Positions 20,692-31,243 of a stretch of 64,000 bases of DNA are shown one piece after another. The notes under the pieces are model-generated. The model saw nothing but the letters and a program-made list of their open reading frames with translations. It was not told the origin of the DNA and did not search any database. The DNA is from Mycobacterium sp. D16Q14 (GTDB taxonomy: Bacteria > Actinomycetota > Actinomycetes > Mycobacteriales > Mycobacteriaceae), in contig MAEX01000001.1 in the NCBI GenBank assembly GCA_002013415.1, positions 186,001 through 250,000 on the forward strand, in the 5' to 3' direction. The translations under genes and the position numbers were made by a program. Each line of letters starts with the position of its first letter. Position 1 is the first letter of the stretch.

Positions 20692-21642
20692 CTATGCGGT
20701 GGCTCGCCTGCCATACCGCTCTTTGGCCTCGGCCGGTGTGATGGTGACCGTACGCACCGGAGCCCTGGCCGCGTGGAAGTCACGCAGGGTCGTCGCTGTC
20801 ATCGGCAACTTGGCGAATCGCGCAATGGAGTCTTCGATCGCAGGAACGCTGGCGACCGACATGGCTGCCGACACCAACGGCCGGTACGCCACATCGACAA
20901 TTCCCGGTTGGTCGAATTGGCCCAGTTCCCGCATCCAGCGTGGCAGCGTCGCGATGGTCGCCGGAGCCATCAGCCGACTGACCGCCCAGAACCGCAGATT
21001 GCTGCCCGACCGCGGGGTGCGCAGAAGATAGTGCATGGCGTGCTGCGCGCGCTCGGAGGTGCACAGTGTGGGGCGCATCAGGGCGAAATATTCGCGGACT
21101 TGGTCACGCGACCGCGGCACGTCGGCTGGATTGACGGTCTGCAGCTCCGCCGCGATCACGCACTCGGACCAGTAACGGTCCTCTTCGGCCCGACTCAACG
21201 GCCCGGGCCCATACATCTCGTAGCACTTGAGCACCGAGTGCCACCCAGTGACATGGATCCACAACTGCGAGGCCGGATCGTTGGCGCTATAGCGCTTTCC
21301 CGTCACCGGGTCGATTCCCTTGGAACGCGCATGAACCTTCTGCAGGTGCTCGGAGGCCTCGACCGCAGTCCGCGAATCAGCGGTCGCGACGATGAGGAAG
21401 TAGGCGAGGGTCCCGTCCATCCGTCCCCGTGGATCCCGATAGATACCCGCCGAATCCGCCACCGCGGCGGCCAGGTGGGGCTCGAAATGTTCCAGCACCA
21501 CCGAGCGCTGGAAACCGATCAGGGCGGTGGGGCTGCTCCACACCTTCCACGTCGGTGAGTCTGGCCCAAAGAATCCATAGTCCTCACGGGGCCGATCGGA
21601 ACCAAGTTCCCAGTGGACGGCAACGTCCGGTGCAGCGGTCAT
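20692..21642 (-). CDS. MpaB/DUF2236 family oxygenase-like protein
   Basis: A 316-residue DUF2236 protein, a family named after the latex-clearing/mpaB oxygenases, some of which bind heme. Recognisable segments are DGTLAYFLIVATADSRTAVEA, the VHARSKGIDPVTGKRYSAND core, LWIHVTGWHSVLKCYEM and a late RTVTITPAEAKERYG tail. In mycobacteria many copies exist with unknown substrates, often beside TetR regulators. A perfect dyad 41 bases upstream suggests control by such a repressor, but no tetR gene lies next to it. Confidence 0.8.
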   Translation of the reverse strand: MTAAPDVAVHWELGSDRPREDYGFFGPDSPTWKVWSSPTALIGFQRSVVLEHFEPHLAAAVADSAGIYRDPRGRMDGTLAYFLIVATADSRTAVEASEHLQKVHARSKGIDPVTGKRYSANDPASQLWIHVTGWHSVLKCYEMYGPGPLSRAEEDRYWSECVIAAELQTVNPADVPRSRDQVREYFALMRPTLCTSERAQHAMHYLLRTPRSGSNLRFWAVSRLMAPATIATLPRWMRELGQFDQPGIVDVAYRPLVSAAMSVASVPAIEDSIARFAKLPMTATTLRDFHAARAPVRTVTITPAEAKERYGRRATA

Positions 21643-21682
21643 GGCCGTAACGCTATCAATTGACTATGCTTACGTCCAGACA

Positions 21683-21697
21683 CTGACTGTAAGTCAG
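21683..21697. promoter_or_regulatory. Perfect dyad CTGACT-GTA-AGTCAG upstream of the MpaB-like gene
   Basis: A perfect 6-3-6 inverted repeat lies 41 bases upstream of the ATG at 21642. Its size and position fit a TetR-type operator on the core promoter. No candidate regulator is encoded next to it. Confidence 0.5.
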
Positions 21698-21862
21698 GTT
21701 CATCGCGATCCGCTTAGCTTGAGATAGCCACTAGCCCATCTTCCGTGGCGCTTCCCGACCGAACTCGGCATGCTCAACGGGGATTCGTCGGCGGTCCGCA
21801 ATTCGCTGGGGTTTGCCCATTTTGCAACCGGACCGTCATCTCGCCGGTATCGTTGCTCCGGT

Positions 21863-21886
21863 TCACATCGGTCACATCCGTCACGA
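21863..21886. repeat. Short tandem repeats in the divergent 317-bp region 21643-21959
   Basis: TCACATCGG, TCACATCCG and a partial TCACGACTG stand in tandem with a 9-base period, 75-97 bases before the transglycosylase start. The 317-base divergent region between the MpaB-like gene and the transglycosylase also contains the dyad at 21683. I see no gene in it. The repeats could be binding sites for a regulator of the transglycosylase. Confidence 0.45.
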
Positions 21887-21959
21887 CTGCATACGTCAGA
21901 ATGGGTGCCGACAGATGGGACCCATGCGTAGGAGCAGGGGCCCAAGAGATAGGGGCGCG

Positions 21960-23231
21960 GTGAAGCTTCCGGGTTGGGTTGCGTCGTCGATAAAACATGC
22001 CCACGACGTGGCGCTACGCCTCACCGGCGCACCGGTGCCCTGGCTGCGGGTCGGCGGATTCAGCGCCTTGGTGGTCGTCGGCTCCGCCGTGGCCGCCAGC
22101 AGCGCACAGGTCAGTGGACAGGCCGTGGTGCCCATTCCCGTCCCACTGGCCTCGACGGTCTCCGCGCAGGCGGATACGGGTCCGCTGAATCTGGTGACCG
22201 TGATGCGCCCGCCGATGCAATACCGTGTGGCGCCGAGCGCTGCGATCGCACCGCCACCACCGGGGATCGTGATGGCCCCTGGGGGACTTGGCATCCCGAA
22301 GATCGCACTGGACGCTTATCAGAACGCCGAGCGGATGATGGCCAAGGCCGCACCCGGTTGTGGAGTGAGCTGGAACTTGCTGGCGGGTATCGGGCGGATC
22401 GAATCGGGCCACGCCAACAACGGCGCCACCGACGTGAAGGGCCGCGTAGTCCGGCCCATCTATGGCCCGAGCCTGGATGGCACCCTCCCGGGCAACGAGG
22501 TCATCGTCGACCATGAGCAGACCCGCACCCAGGGTGCGCAGGTATACGTCCGGGCCATGGGGCCCATGCAGTTCCTGCCGAGCACCTGGAACCACTACGC
22601 CTCCGACGGTGACGGCGACGGAAAGGCCGATCCACAGAACGTCTTCGACGCGAGCCTGGCCGCCGCCCGCTATTTATGCAGCGGCGGATTGAATTTGCGG
22701 GATCGCTCGCAGGTGATGTCATCCATCCTGCGCTACAACAACTCAGTGGCCTACGCACAGAACGTGCTCGCCTGGGCCGCCGGCTACGCCACCGGCGTGA
22801 TCCCGCTCAACCTGCCACCACTGACCGCCGCAGATGTCGCACCCGAACGTAAGGCCCATCTCGGTGGCGGCGAATCGCGCGGGCTCGGGCCGGGCTCGGT
22901 GACCGACGTTGCCTCGCTCTCCCCCAACGATCCCCTGGCCCAGCTGCCCATCGTCACCCCGCTGACACCGGATCGGGCCACCATGGCAGGCACGCCCGGA
23001 GCTGTCGCGCCGGCGCCCGAGGCGCCTCAGGCACCGTGCATGTTCTTCTGTGCGCCGCCGCCCCCTGCCGAGCCCTTCAATCCGTTCGCCCCGCCGCCCC
23101 CTGCCGAACCGTTCAACCCGTTTGCGCCGCCCCCTGCCGAACCGTTCAACCCGTTCGCTCCGCCTCCACCGCCGGTGGAGCTGGGACCGGCCCCCGGACC
23201 TGCTCCGGGACCGGCAGCGCCAAAGCCATAA
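21960..23231 (+). CDS. Secreted/membrane lytic murein transglycosylase with Pro-rich tail (Rv1230c-like)
   Basis: About 423 residues. A membrane anchor or signal (VGGFSALVVVGSAVAASSA) lies near residues 30-50. A transglycosylase domain follows, with the catalytic Glu in AGIGRIESGH and the MltB-type GPMQFLPSTWNHYASDGDGD and FDASLAAARYLC segments. The last ~60 residues are Pro-rich with AEPFNPFA repeats. It would cleave peptidoglycan glycan strands during cell-wall remodelling. GTG 21960 was chosen because it begins a normal N-region before the membrane segment; in-frame ATGs lie at 21915 and 21924, and the exact start is uncertain. Confidence 0.82.
   Translation: MKLPGWVASSIKHAHDVALRLTGAPVPWLRVGGFSALVVVGSAVAASSAQVSGQAVVPIPVPLASTVSAQADTGPLNLVTVMRPPMQYRVAPSAAIAPPPPGIVMAPGGLGIPKIALDAYQNAERMMAKAAPGCGVSWNLLAGIGRIESGHANNGATDVKGRVVRPIYGPSLDGTLPGNEVIVDHEQTRTQGAQVYVRAMGPMQFLPSTWNHYASDGDGDGKADPQNVFDASLAAARYLCSGGLNLRDRSQVMSSILRYNNSVAYAQNVLAWAAGYATGVIPLNLPPLTAADVAPERKAHLGGGESRGLGPGSVTDVASLSPNDPLAQLPIVTPLTPDRATMAGTPGAVAPAPEAPQAPCMFFCAPPPPAEPFNPFAPPPPAEPFNPFAPPPAEPFNPFAPPPPPVELGPAPGPAPGPAAPKP
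23047..23165 (+). repeat. Coding tandem repeat of a PPPAEPFNPFA unit
   Basis: Three copies of an approximately 33-39 base unit encode (P)PPPAEPFNPFA in the transglycosylase tail. The units differ by in-frame loss of one or two Pro codons and by silent changes. Copy-number variation by slippage is expected here, changing the length of a wall-spanning Pro-rich stalk. Confidence 0.85.
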
Positions 23232-23254
23232 ACGGCACGCCCTAGACTCGGGTA

Positions 23255-24391
23255 GTGACATCCGAGCTCACCACGGCCGTGCGCAGTGCACTCGCCGGGG
23301 TAATCGACCCCGAACTTCGCCGTCCCATCACTGAATTGGGGATGGTCAAGGACATCACGTTCGATGACGCCCACAACGTCGAGATCGGGATCTATCTCAC
23401 CACCTCCGCGTGCCCGAAGAAGGCCGAAATCTCCGAGCGGGTGACCCAGGCCGCGGCCGATGTCGACGGCGTGGGCGCCGTGCGCGTGCTGCTGGATGTC
23501 ATGAACGACGAGCAGCGCACCGAACTGCGCAAGCAGCTGCGCGGCGACAGCGCCGAGCCCATCATCCCCTTCGCCCAGCCCGGCTCCCTCACTCGCGTCT
23601 ACGCAGTGGCCTCCGGTAAGGGTGGCGTCGGAAAATCAAGCGTCACAGTCAACCTCGCGGCGGCGATGGCGGCCAAGGGACTGTCGGTCGGATTGCTCGA
23701 CGCCGACATCTACGGCCACTCGGTACCGCGCATGATGGGCACCTCCGACCGTCCCACCCAGGTGGAGCGGATGATCTTGCCCCCGGTGGCCCACGATGTG
23801 AAGGTCATCTCGATCGCCCAGTTCACCCAGGGCAACACCCCGGTCGTATGGCGCGGGCCGATGCTGCATCGCGCCCTGCAGCAGTTCCTGGCCGATGTGT
23901 TCTGGGGAGACCTGGACGTACTGCTGCTGGACCTGCCTCCGGGTACCGGCGACGTGGCGATCTCGGTGGCACAACTCATTCCCGGCGCCGAGATTCTGGT
24001 GGTGACGACGCCGCAGCAGGCCGCCGCCGAGGTGGCCGAGCGCGCGGGGGCGATCGCGACCCAAACCCGTCAGCGCATCGTCGGTGTGGTCGAGAACATG
24101 TCCTGGCTGGTGTTGCCCGATGGCACCCGCATGGAGGTGTTCGGATCCGGCGGTGGCGAGGCCGTCGCCGAGAGCCTGACCCGGGTGGTAGGCACGAAAG
24201 TGCCTCTGCTTGGCCAGATCCCGCTGGACCCCGCAGTACGCGAGGGTGGCGACGAGGGCCTGCCGATTGTGCTTAGTCAGCCGGATTCGGCTGCGGGCCA
24301 GGCTCTTCGAACGGTGGCAGACAGGCTCTCGACACGCAGTCGCGGCCTGGCCGGCATGTCGTTGAACATCGATACCACCCGACGCAACTAG
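23255..24391 (+). CDS. mrp: Mrp/NBP35-family ATP-binding Fe-S carrier protein
   Basis: The 378-residue protein has an N-terminal MIP18/DUF59 domain (about 1-90) and a ParA/Mrp ATPase. The deviant Walker A is GKGGVGKS (121-128), the switch region LDLPPGTGD is present, and [16 protein letters not shown] follows. Mrp proteins bind and transfer Fe-S clusters in many bacteria. The usual CxxC cluster motif of the C-terminal part is not obvious here. The start is GTG. It converges on tatB with a 4-base overlap, as in the M. tuberculosis arrangement. Confidence 0.92.
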   Translation: MTSELTTAVRSALAGVIDPELRRPITELGMVKDITFDDAHNVEIGIYLTTSACPKKAEISERVTQAAADVDGVGAVRVLLDVMNDEQRTELRKQLRGDSAEPIIPFAQPGSLTRVYAVASGKGGVGKSSVTVNLAAAMAAKGLSVGLLDADIYGHSVPRMMGTSDRPTQVERMILPPVAHDVKVISIAQFTQGNTPVVWRGPMLHRALQQFLADVFWGDLDVLLLDLPPGTGDVAISVAQLIPGAEILVVTTPQQAAAEVAERAGAIATQTRQRIVGVVENMSWLVLPDGTRMEVFGSGGGEAVAESLTRVVGTKVPLLGQIPLDPAVREGGDEGLPIVLSQPDSAAGQALRTVADRLSTRSRGLAGMSLNIDTTRRN

Positions 24392-24797
24392 GTCGCGTCG
24401 GCGTCGAATCGGGTCGGACCGGGCTCTGCGGGCTTGGTGAGCTCGGGGTTCACCATCGGCGCAGGCATCGGCTCAGACACCGCCTTCTTCACGTCATCGA
24501 GCGGTTTCGTCAACGAATCGAGCACCGAATCATCGCCGTCCAAAAGGTGTTTGGTGATGACCGCACGCGGCGTCATACCGCGCAGCTTCTGCAGTTCGGC
24601 GAGCGGCTTGCGCACATCGTCGAACTCCGGACCAAGCTCCTCGCGCAGGGATGCCGTCGCACCACTGGCGTAGTCACGGGCCTTGCGCAGCGATTCAGTG
24701 GTCCACTGAATCGCCCCCGGAAGCCGCTCGGGACCAAGCACCACGAGCCCCACGACCAGTAGGACCAACAGCTCCCCCCAGCCGACACTGCCGAACA

Positions 24798-24798
<1 letters not shown>
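24388..24798 (-). CDS. tatB: Sec-independent translocase subunit TatB
   Basis: The 136-residue protein starts with the TatA/B helix ([20 protein letters not shown]), continues with GPERLPGA and a short amphipathic helix, and ends in a charged, Pro-rich tail. The longer tail and the Glu in WGELL mark TatB rather than TatA. With TatC it forms the twin-arginine substrate receptor. The ATG overlaps the htrA stop (TGATG), so translation is coupled to the stress protease; sigE-rseA-htrA-tatB is the conserved mycobacterial order. Confidence 0.93.
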
Positions 24799-26285
<1,487 letters not shown>

Positions 26286-26729
26286 CTACCGGCGCTTACG
26301 GCGTTCGCGACTATCTGGCCGCACCGCGTCACCGCCCAACGCGGGCGGCAAGTCGCCGTCATGTGACGACGGTTGTGGCGGTGCCGCCTCGTGTGGGATA
26401 TGCGGAATCTGGCTGAGCAACCCAAGCAGTGAACCGGGCACCCGGATACCCCCGGAATCACGCAGTGCGCTGCGCGCTTGGCGCTGCGCGTCGATCTCGA
26501 GGGCGCATTCGGGGCACATCGACAGGTGGTGCGCCGCCCGGAGGTGCGCGCTCATCCGCAGCTCGCCATCCACGAACGCCGCTATCGCCTCCGTGGACAA
26601 ATGCTCTGTCGATCCGAACTGGCGAGGAGCACCGACCGGCGCCTCACTCTGTGAGGCGAAAGGGGACGGCAGCCGCGAGAACGACGAGAAACTCGAGAAC
26701 GCTCGCCGGAACGAGCCGCTATCCACCAC
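26286..26729 (-). CDS. rseA: Anti-sigma E factor RseA
   Basis: About 147 residues. The zinc-associated anti-sigma motif is seen as HHLSMCPEC (H-x3-C-x2-C), preceded by TEAIAAFVDGELRMSAHLRAA. No membrane helix is present, as in mycobacterial RseA, which is soluble. The frame is open to 26993, but GTG 26729 has GGGAG seven bases upstream and yields a length close to that known from M. tuberculosis. The adjacent GTG 26726 is equally possible. It holds SigE inactive until stress. Confidence 0.9.
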   Translation of the reverse strand: MVDSGSFRRAFSSFSSFSRLPSPFASQSEAPVGAPRQFGSTEHLSTEAIAAFVDGELRMSAHLRAAHHLSMCPECALEIDAQRQARSALRDSGGIRVPGSLLGLLSQIPHIPHEAAPPQPSSHDGDLPPALGGDAVRPDSRERRKRR

Positions 26730-26839
26730 GGCAACGCTCCCTTCGGTCCGGAACGGCCGGCGGACTCGTACCGACCTAACTCGAAGATAGCGCGCGAATG
26801 TAGTCATTGCGTACCAACCTGCACCAATGGTGTCGTGCG

Positions 26840-27613
26840 CTATTCGGCGGCCGCGAGCGCGGACGTCGAAGAGCGCGCAGCCAGATGCTCGCGGATCGCC
26901 TGCCGGCCGCGGTGAATGCGGCTGCGCACCGTGCCGAGCTTCACACCCAGCGTCGCGCCAATTTCCTCGTAGGACAGACCTTCGATATCGCACAGCACCA
27001 CAGCGGCGCGGAACTCCGGAGCCAGCGCGTCCAGCGCGGCTTGCAGATCGGCGCCCAGCTGAGCGTCGTGGTAGATCTGCTCGGGATCCGGATCGGTCGC
27101 CGGCACACGGTCGTAGTCCTCGGGCAGCGCCTCCATGCGGATACGTCCGCGGCGACGAACCATATCGAGGAACAGGTTGGTCGTGATGCGGTGCAGCCAG
27201 CCCTCAAATGTGCCGGGCTGGTAGTTCTGCAGTGAGCGGAAGACCCTGATGAAGGTTTCCTGGGTCAGGTCCTCGGCGTCCTGCTGGTTACCCGACAGAC
27301 GGTAGGCCAAGCGGTACACGCGATCGGCGTGCTCACGAACCAGCTCATCCCAAGACGGCATGGCTGCCAGATCTCCGGTGGCATCGAATACCGCGGTCCC
27401 GGATAGTTCTGCGGGATCGATGACCTCGACAAAGTCGGTGTATTCGGCCGAGTCGCTGATGCGCGTGAGCGAAATCGCGTGTTCCTCCTGTTCGGTTGTG
27501 GCGGCCTCACCCATGACGGGGAGACTCTCAGCCTGCTCAACCCGGATGCCAAGAGTGTTATTCCCGGCGTGGGCCTCTGCGGCGGGGCGCGTATTCAGGA
27601 TGGATCGCGACAT
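26840..27613 (-). CDS. sigE: ECF sigma factor SigE
   Basis: The 257-residue sigma factor has a ~90-residue variable N-terminus, then region 2 ([36 protein letters not shown]) and region 4 ([16 protein letters not shown] helix, [20 protein letters not shown]). It directs the response to surface stress, SDS and oxidative damage. The unconserved first ~80 residues are common in mycobacterial SigE, whose genes use several alternative starts; ATG 27613 has AAGG ten bases away. rseA follows after 110 bases. Confidence 0.95.
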   Translation of the reverse strand: MSRSILNTRPAAEAHAGNNTLGIRVEQAESLPVMGEAATTEQEEHAISLTRISDSAEYTDFVEVIDPAELSGTAVFDATGDLAAMPSWDELVREHADRVYRLAYRLSGNQQDAEDLTQETFIRVFRSLQNYQPGTFEGWLHRITTNLFLDMVRRRGRIRMEALPEDYDRVPATDPDPEQIYHDAQLGADLQAALDALAPEFRAAVVLCDIEGLSYEEIGATLGVKLGTVRSRIHRGRQAIREHLAARSSTSALAAAE

Positions 27614-27708
27614 AGCAATGACCTTCTACTACCGAGGTGTGGGTCACTTATGAGCCAACTTAAGTCTTCCTGAGAAAGCGGTCTCGATCCGATCTCATCA
27701 GGGGTTCT

Positions 27709-27733
27709 GGAACAGGAAAACGCCCCGATCGGT
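27709..27733 (+). promoter_or_regulatory. Candidate ECF-type promoter for the O-methyltransferase
   Basis: GGAAC (27709-27713) and CGGT (27730-27733) are 16 bases apart, one mismatch from the GGAAC-N16-CGTT pattern of mycobacterial ECF promoters. The site points to the methyltransferase at 27788 and would link it to stress control. The match is short and could be chance. Confidence 0.3.
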
Positions 27734-27787
27734 CACGAGTCCGGCGTGTCGCGGGACATATCCACTCCCGCTCGACAGGATCGAATC

Positions 27788-28435
27788 GTGACCAGCAGCG
27801 CAGACCCATCCCGCGTCGAGGCGATGGTCAGCCACGCCGAGGGCGCCATCTCCGAAGACGAAATCGTCGCCGCCGCCCGGGAACGTGCCGTTGACCTGGG
27901 CGCGGGCCCGGTAACGCCCGCGGTTGGCGCGCTCCTGAGTGTCTTCGCACGCCTTTCCGGCGGCAAGGCCGTCGTCGAGGTCGGCACGGGCGCGGGAGTC
28001 AGCGGCTTGTGGCTGCTCTCAGGAATGCGCGAGGACGGCGTGCTGACCACCATCGACGTGGAACCCGAGCACCAGCGCAGTGCCAAACAGGCGTTCTCGG
28101 AGGCGGCCATCGCGCCGTCGCGCACCCGTCTCATCGGCGGGCGTGCCCAAGAGGTGCTGCCCCGGCTGGCCGACGAGTCGTATGACCTGCTCGTCATCGA
28201 CGCGGTGCCCGCCGATCAACCCGAGTTCCTGGCCGGGGGCATTCGGCTGCTGCGCCCGGGCGGAGCGGTCGTCATCCACGGGGCATCCGCAGGTGGGCGC
28301 GCGGGCGATCCCGGGGCCAATGACCCCGACGTGGTCGGCGTCCGCGAGGCCGCGCGCATCATCGCCGATGACGGCAGGTTTACCGCGGTGCTGATCCCGC
28401 TGGGCGACGGACTGCTCGCCGCCACCCGCGACTGA
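27788..28435 (+). CDS. O-methyltransferase (Rv1220c-like, CCoAOMT family)
   Basis: The 215-residue SAM-dependent O-methyltransferase has motif [17 protein letters not shown], the acidic TIDVEPEH turn and [10 protein letters not shown]. It matches the family of catechol/caffeoyl-CoA-type enzymes; its acceptor is unknown. GTG 27788 is preceded by AGGA seven bases away and gives the length of the counterpart next to sigE in M. tuberculosis. A longer reading from 27746 is less likely. Confidence 0.88.
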   Translation: MTSSADPSRVEAMVSHAEGAISEDEIVAAARERAVDLGAGPVTPAVGALLSVFARLSGGKAVVEVGTGAGVSGLWLLSGMREDGVLTTIDVEPEHQRSAKQAFSEAAIAPSRTRLIGGRAQEVLPRLADESYDLLVIDAVPADQPEFLAGGIRLLRPGGAVVIHGASAGGRAGDPGANDPDVVGVREAARIIADDGRFTAVLIPLGDGLLAATRD

Positions 28436-28555
28436 CGTTCCAGTCCCGACACACCGCGTTCCGCGCGGGCCTCTCGTGGATGACGCAGAAACCGTAGTTT
28501 CGACGCTGGTTTAGCGCCATTCTCGTCAAGACACCCATTCTCGGGGGGACGGTTC

Positions 28556-28602
28556 TTGACGCTCGACTGAACGCGTGTTTAGTGTATTAAACATGCGTTC
28601 AG
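28556..28602 (+). promoter_or_regulatory. tetR promoter and operator overlapping a probable leaderless start
   Basis: Arms CTGAACGCGTGTTTA (28567-28581) and TAAACATGCGTTCAG (28588-28602) are inverted repeats matching at 14 of 15 positions around a 6-base spacer. TTGACG (28556-28561) and TAGTGT (28580-28585) make a -35/-10 pair 18 bases apart. Transcription would begin at about 28592-28593, the A of the ATG at 28593. The operator therefore covers both the -10 and the start codon, and the mRNA would be leaderless. Autorepression by the TetR protein is the simple reading. Confidence 0.72.
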
Positions 28603-29249
28603 CCGATGACCTCACCGCCGCCGCCCGTATCCGAGATGCCGCCATCAAGCTGTGGGGCGAGCAGGGATACGGCGCGAGCGTGCGGGCCATCGCCGACGCG
28701 GCGGGAGTCAGCCCCGCGCTGGTCATCCACCACTACGGATCCAAGGATGGGCTCCGGGAGTCGGTGGACGAGTACCTGCTGGAGTACATCCGCTCGGAGA
28801 AATCACGAACCATCACCTCCAACGATCCCCAGGTCTGGCTCGACGCCCTCGACGAGGTCGAGTCTTTTGCACCAATGGTCAGGTACCTGCTGCACAGCGT
28901 GCAGTCCGGCGGAGAACCGGGTCGCGCCTTCCTGCAGCGCTCCATCGACGATGCCGAGCAGTACCTCGAGGACGGAGTACGCGCGGGCACCATCAAGCCA
29001 AGTCGCGATCCCAAGGGGCGCGCATTGTGGATTTCACTGAACGGTCTTGGTTCTCTGTCCATCTACGTGCAGATGCACTCGGATGAGGACCTACGAACGA
29101 TCTTGCGCCGGTATGTCGATCAACTGATCTTCCCCGCGATCGAGGTCTACACCGAAGGTCTCATGACCGATCCCACCATGCTGGACGCCTTTGTCGCACA
29201 AGCCAAAGCAACACAGGAAGAGAACTCCCAACAAGGAGGCACCACGTGA
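28593..29249 (+). CDS. TetR-family repressor of the adjacent efflux operon (Rv1219c-like)
   Basis: About 218 residues. The N-terminal helix-turn-helix has [20 protein letters not shown] and [20 protein letters not shown]; the ligand-binding C-terminal domain is helical. ATG 28593 fits the leaderless promoter described above; an in-frame GTG at 28575 lies inside the operator. Its stop overlaps the ABC ATPase start (GTGA), so regulator and pump are co-translated. In M. tuberculosis the counterpart represses a multidrug ABC pump. Here the pump permease is broken, so its regulated cargo is largely gone. Confidence 0.88.
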   Translation: MRSADDLTAAARIRDAAIKLWGEQGYGASVRAIADAAGVSPALVIHHYGSKDGLRESVDEYLLEYIRSEKSRTITSNDPQVWLDALDEVESFAPMVRYLLHSVQSGGEPGRAFLQRSIDDAEQYLEDGVRAGTIKPSRDPKGRALWISLNGLGSLSIYVQMHSDEDLRTILRRYVDQLIFPAIEVYTEGLMTDPTMLDAFVAQAKATQEENSQQGGTT

Positions 29250-30259
29250 CGTACCCGAATCTGGCTGTCGAAATACGCGGACTTACAAAATCTTTCGGAA
29301 AAACCAAGGCCCTCGACGGCCTCGATCTTTCCGTTGCCCACGGCGAGGTGGCGGGATTCCTCGGGCCCAATGGTGCGGGGAAGTCCACCACCATCCGGGT
29401 GCTTCTCGGCCTGCTGCGTGCGGACGCCGGCTCGGTACAGCTGCTCGGCGGCGATCCGCGGGTCAACGCCGTCGAGCTCCATCGACTCATCGCCTACGTG
29501 CCCGGTGATGTCACCTTGTGGCCCAACCTCACCGGCGGACAAGCGATCGACTTCCTCACCAGAATGCGCGGCACCGAACATATTTCACTGCCGAGACGCA
29601 ACGAACTCATCGAGCGCTTCGAACTTGATCCCACCAAGAAGGCACGCACCTACTCCAAGGGCAACCGCCAGAAGGTGGCGCTCATCGCCGCGTTCTGCTC
29701 CGACGCCGAGCTGTTTATTCTCGACGAGCCGACGTCCGGCCTGGATCCCCTCATGGAGACAGTTTTTCAAGAGTGCGTGGCCGAAGTGGCTTCGCGAGGC
29801 TGCGCGGTGCTGCTCTCGAGCCACATCCTGGCCGAGGTGGAGAAGCTCTGTCATCGGGTGACCATCGTGCGCGCCGGGCGCGCCGTGCTGTCCGGATCGT
29901 TGACAGAGCTACGCCATGTCATGCGAACGTCCGTGACGGTACGCACGTTGGCGAATCCATCCGGGCTCAGATCGATTCCGCAACTGCGCGACCTCACGAT
30001 CGGTGGCAATCGAGCCTCCTTCACGGTGGATCGCACCGACCTGGACCGCCCTATGGAACAGCTGGCAAGCCTGGGAATCGTCGACCTCACGGTGGCACCG
30101 GCATCGCTGGAAGAACTCTTCATGCGCGAGTATCAGGGAGTCCATGGTTTTCGCGGGAATCGCGGCGGTCACGTCCCAGTTGTGGCGGACCTCCCGAGCG
30201 GCCAGCGGCGTGGCGATAGCGGCGCTCGCGGCGGCAGTCGTGGTTCGTGGCATCGGTGA
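29246..30259 (+). CDS. Multidrug ABC transporter ATPase with aberrant C-terminal tail (Rv1218c-like)
   Basis: The ATPase core is intact: Walker [10 protein letters not shown] (40-48), a deviant signature TYSKGNRQK usual for this subfamily, Walker [14 protein letters not shown] and the H-loop [14 protein letters not shown] precedes the GTG start. After [10 protein letters not shown], where homologs stop or nearly stop, the frame runs on for about 40 residues ([11 protein letters not shown]...) that read across permease sequence in the wrong frame. That is the mark of a deletion that removed the ATPase 3' end and the 5' end of the permease. ATP hydrolysis may persist, but there is no complete partner. 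Confidence 0.85.
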   Translation: MTYPNLAVEIRGLTKSFGKTKALDGLDLSVAHGEVAGFLGPNGAGKSTTIRVLLGLLRADAGSVQLLGGDPRVNAVELHRLIAYVPGDVTLWPNLTGGQAIDFLTRMRGTEHISLPRRNELIERFELDPTKKARTYSKGNRQKVALIAAFCSDAELFILDEPTSGLDPLMETVFQECVAEVASRGCAVLLSSHILAEVEKLCHRVTIVRAGRAVLSGSLTELRHVMRTSVTVRTLANPSGLRSIPQLRDLTIGGNRASFTVDRTDLDRPMEQLASLGIVDLTVAPASLEELFMREYQGVHGFRGNRGGHVPVVADLPSGQRRGDSGARGGSRGSWHR

Positions 30260-31182
30260 CATCATCGACAACACGGGCAGCGCACTGAGTCGGTTCTCAC
30301 CACTGGCCTGGGCTCAGCAGATGCGACCGTTCGTCGACCTGCGCTGGTGGCCCTTCCCCCTTCTGGTGGGCACCACCCTCGCGCTGATGCTCACCGCGCA
30401 CGTGCTCGAAGGGCGTCGCCAATACGACGCAGGAGTATTGCCCTCGCGCGGCGAAAACGCCAATGCCCCCGAGATCACCTCCGCGTTCGGACTCAATCTG
30501 CAGCTGCAACGCGGGCTACTCACTGGATGGGCTGCTGGAATCGTCCTGGCCGGTATGGCATTCGGATCGATGGCCAAGAGCCTGCGGGATTCGATCGATA
30601 CCAACCCGCTGTTGGCCCGTGCATTCCAGGCGCACGGTCTGGACAGCATCTTCGCCACCTTCAACCAGGTGCTCGCCATCGCGATCACCGCGTATGTGGT
30701 GTCGGCAATCGTCAGACTCGCCAAGGATGAACAGTCGGGTATCGCCGAGTCGGTGCTGGCGCGCGCGGTATCGCGTTGGAACTGGCTGTTGTCCGCTGTC
30801 GGAATGACCGCCCTGGGCAGCGCGCTGCTGATGACCATCGCCGGCTTCGGTGGCGGACTCGGCGCAGCGAGCACACTGCACAACCCGGATCTGGTGTGGC
30901 GTCTCACTCTCGCGGGGCTGGCGCAGATTCCGGCTCTATTGGTGGTGTGCGGTATCGCGGCCATCGCAGTTTCAGTGCGGCTGGCTGGTGGTGGCGTTCT
31001 CTGTGGGCATGCTCTACGCCGGGATCCTGCAGCTGCCGTCCTGGTTGGTGAAGCTCTCTCCGGTAATGCGTGTCAGTGCTCCCGCCGAGTACCCGTGGCT
31101 CACCATGTTTCTTCTTGCGGTGATCGGCTCCGGTTTGACTGCCGCCGCGGGCGATATATACCGGCGACGCGACGCTATTTGA
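30144..31182 (+). pseudogene. Truncated and frameshifted ABC efflux permease (Rv1217c-like)
   Basis: From ATG 30144 the translation [20 protein letters not shown] matches the middle of this ~540-residue two-repeat permease family; the first ~190 residues are absent and the ATPase tail is joined directly. The frame continues through about six hydrophobic segments to GIAAIAVSV near 30970, where it turns nonsensical. The conserved C-terminus (QCGWLVVAFSVGMLYAGILQ, then PAEYPWLTMFLLAVIG and RRRDAI-stop) continues in another frame to the TGA at 31180-31182. The lesions are thus a 5' deletion of about 0.5 kb and a +1 shift at about 30965-30985. No functional pump is expected. Confidence 0.88.
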
Positions 31183-31243
31183 GAAAGGAAAGTCCACGAA
31201 AACTGGTGTACAAGCATTTGTTTCGGGAATCATCGCCCTGGCG

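Noticed and set aside
21700..21945. 81-codon minus-strand frame in the divergent region before the transglycosylase
   Set aside because: Lacks codon bias and homology that I can recognise, and crosses likely promoter elements.
23047..23165. CRISPR-like direct repeats
   Set aside because: The repeats are in frame, encode a Pro-rich stalk and have no spacers.
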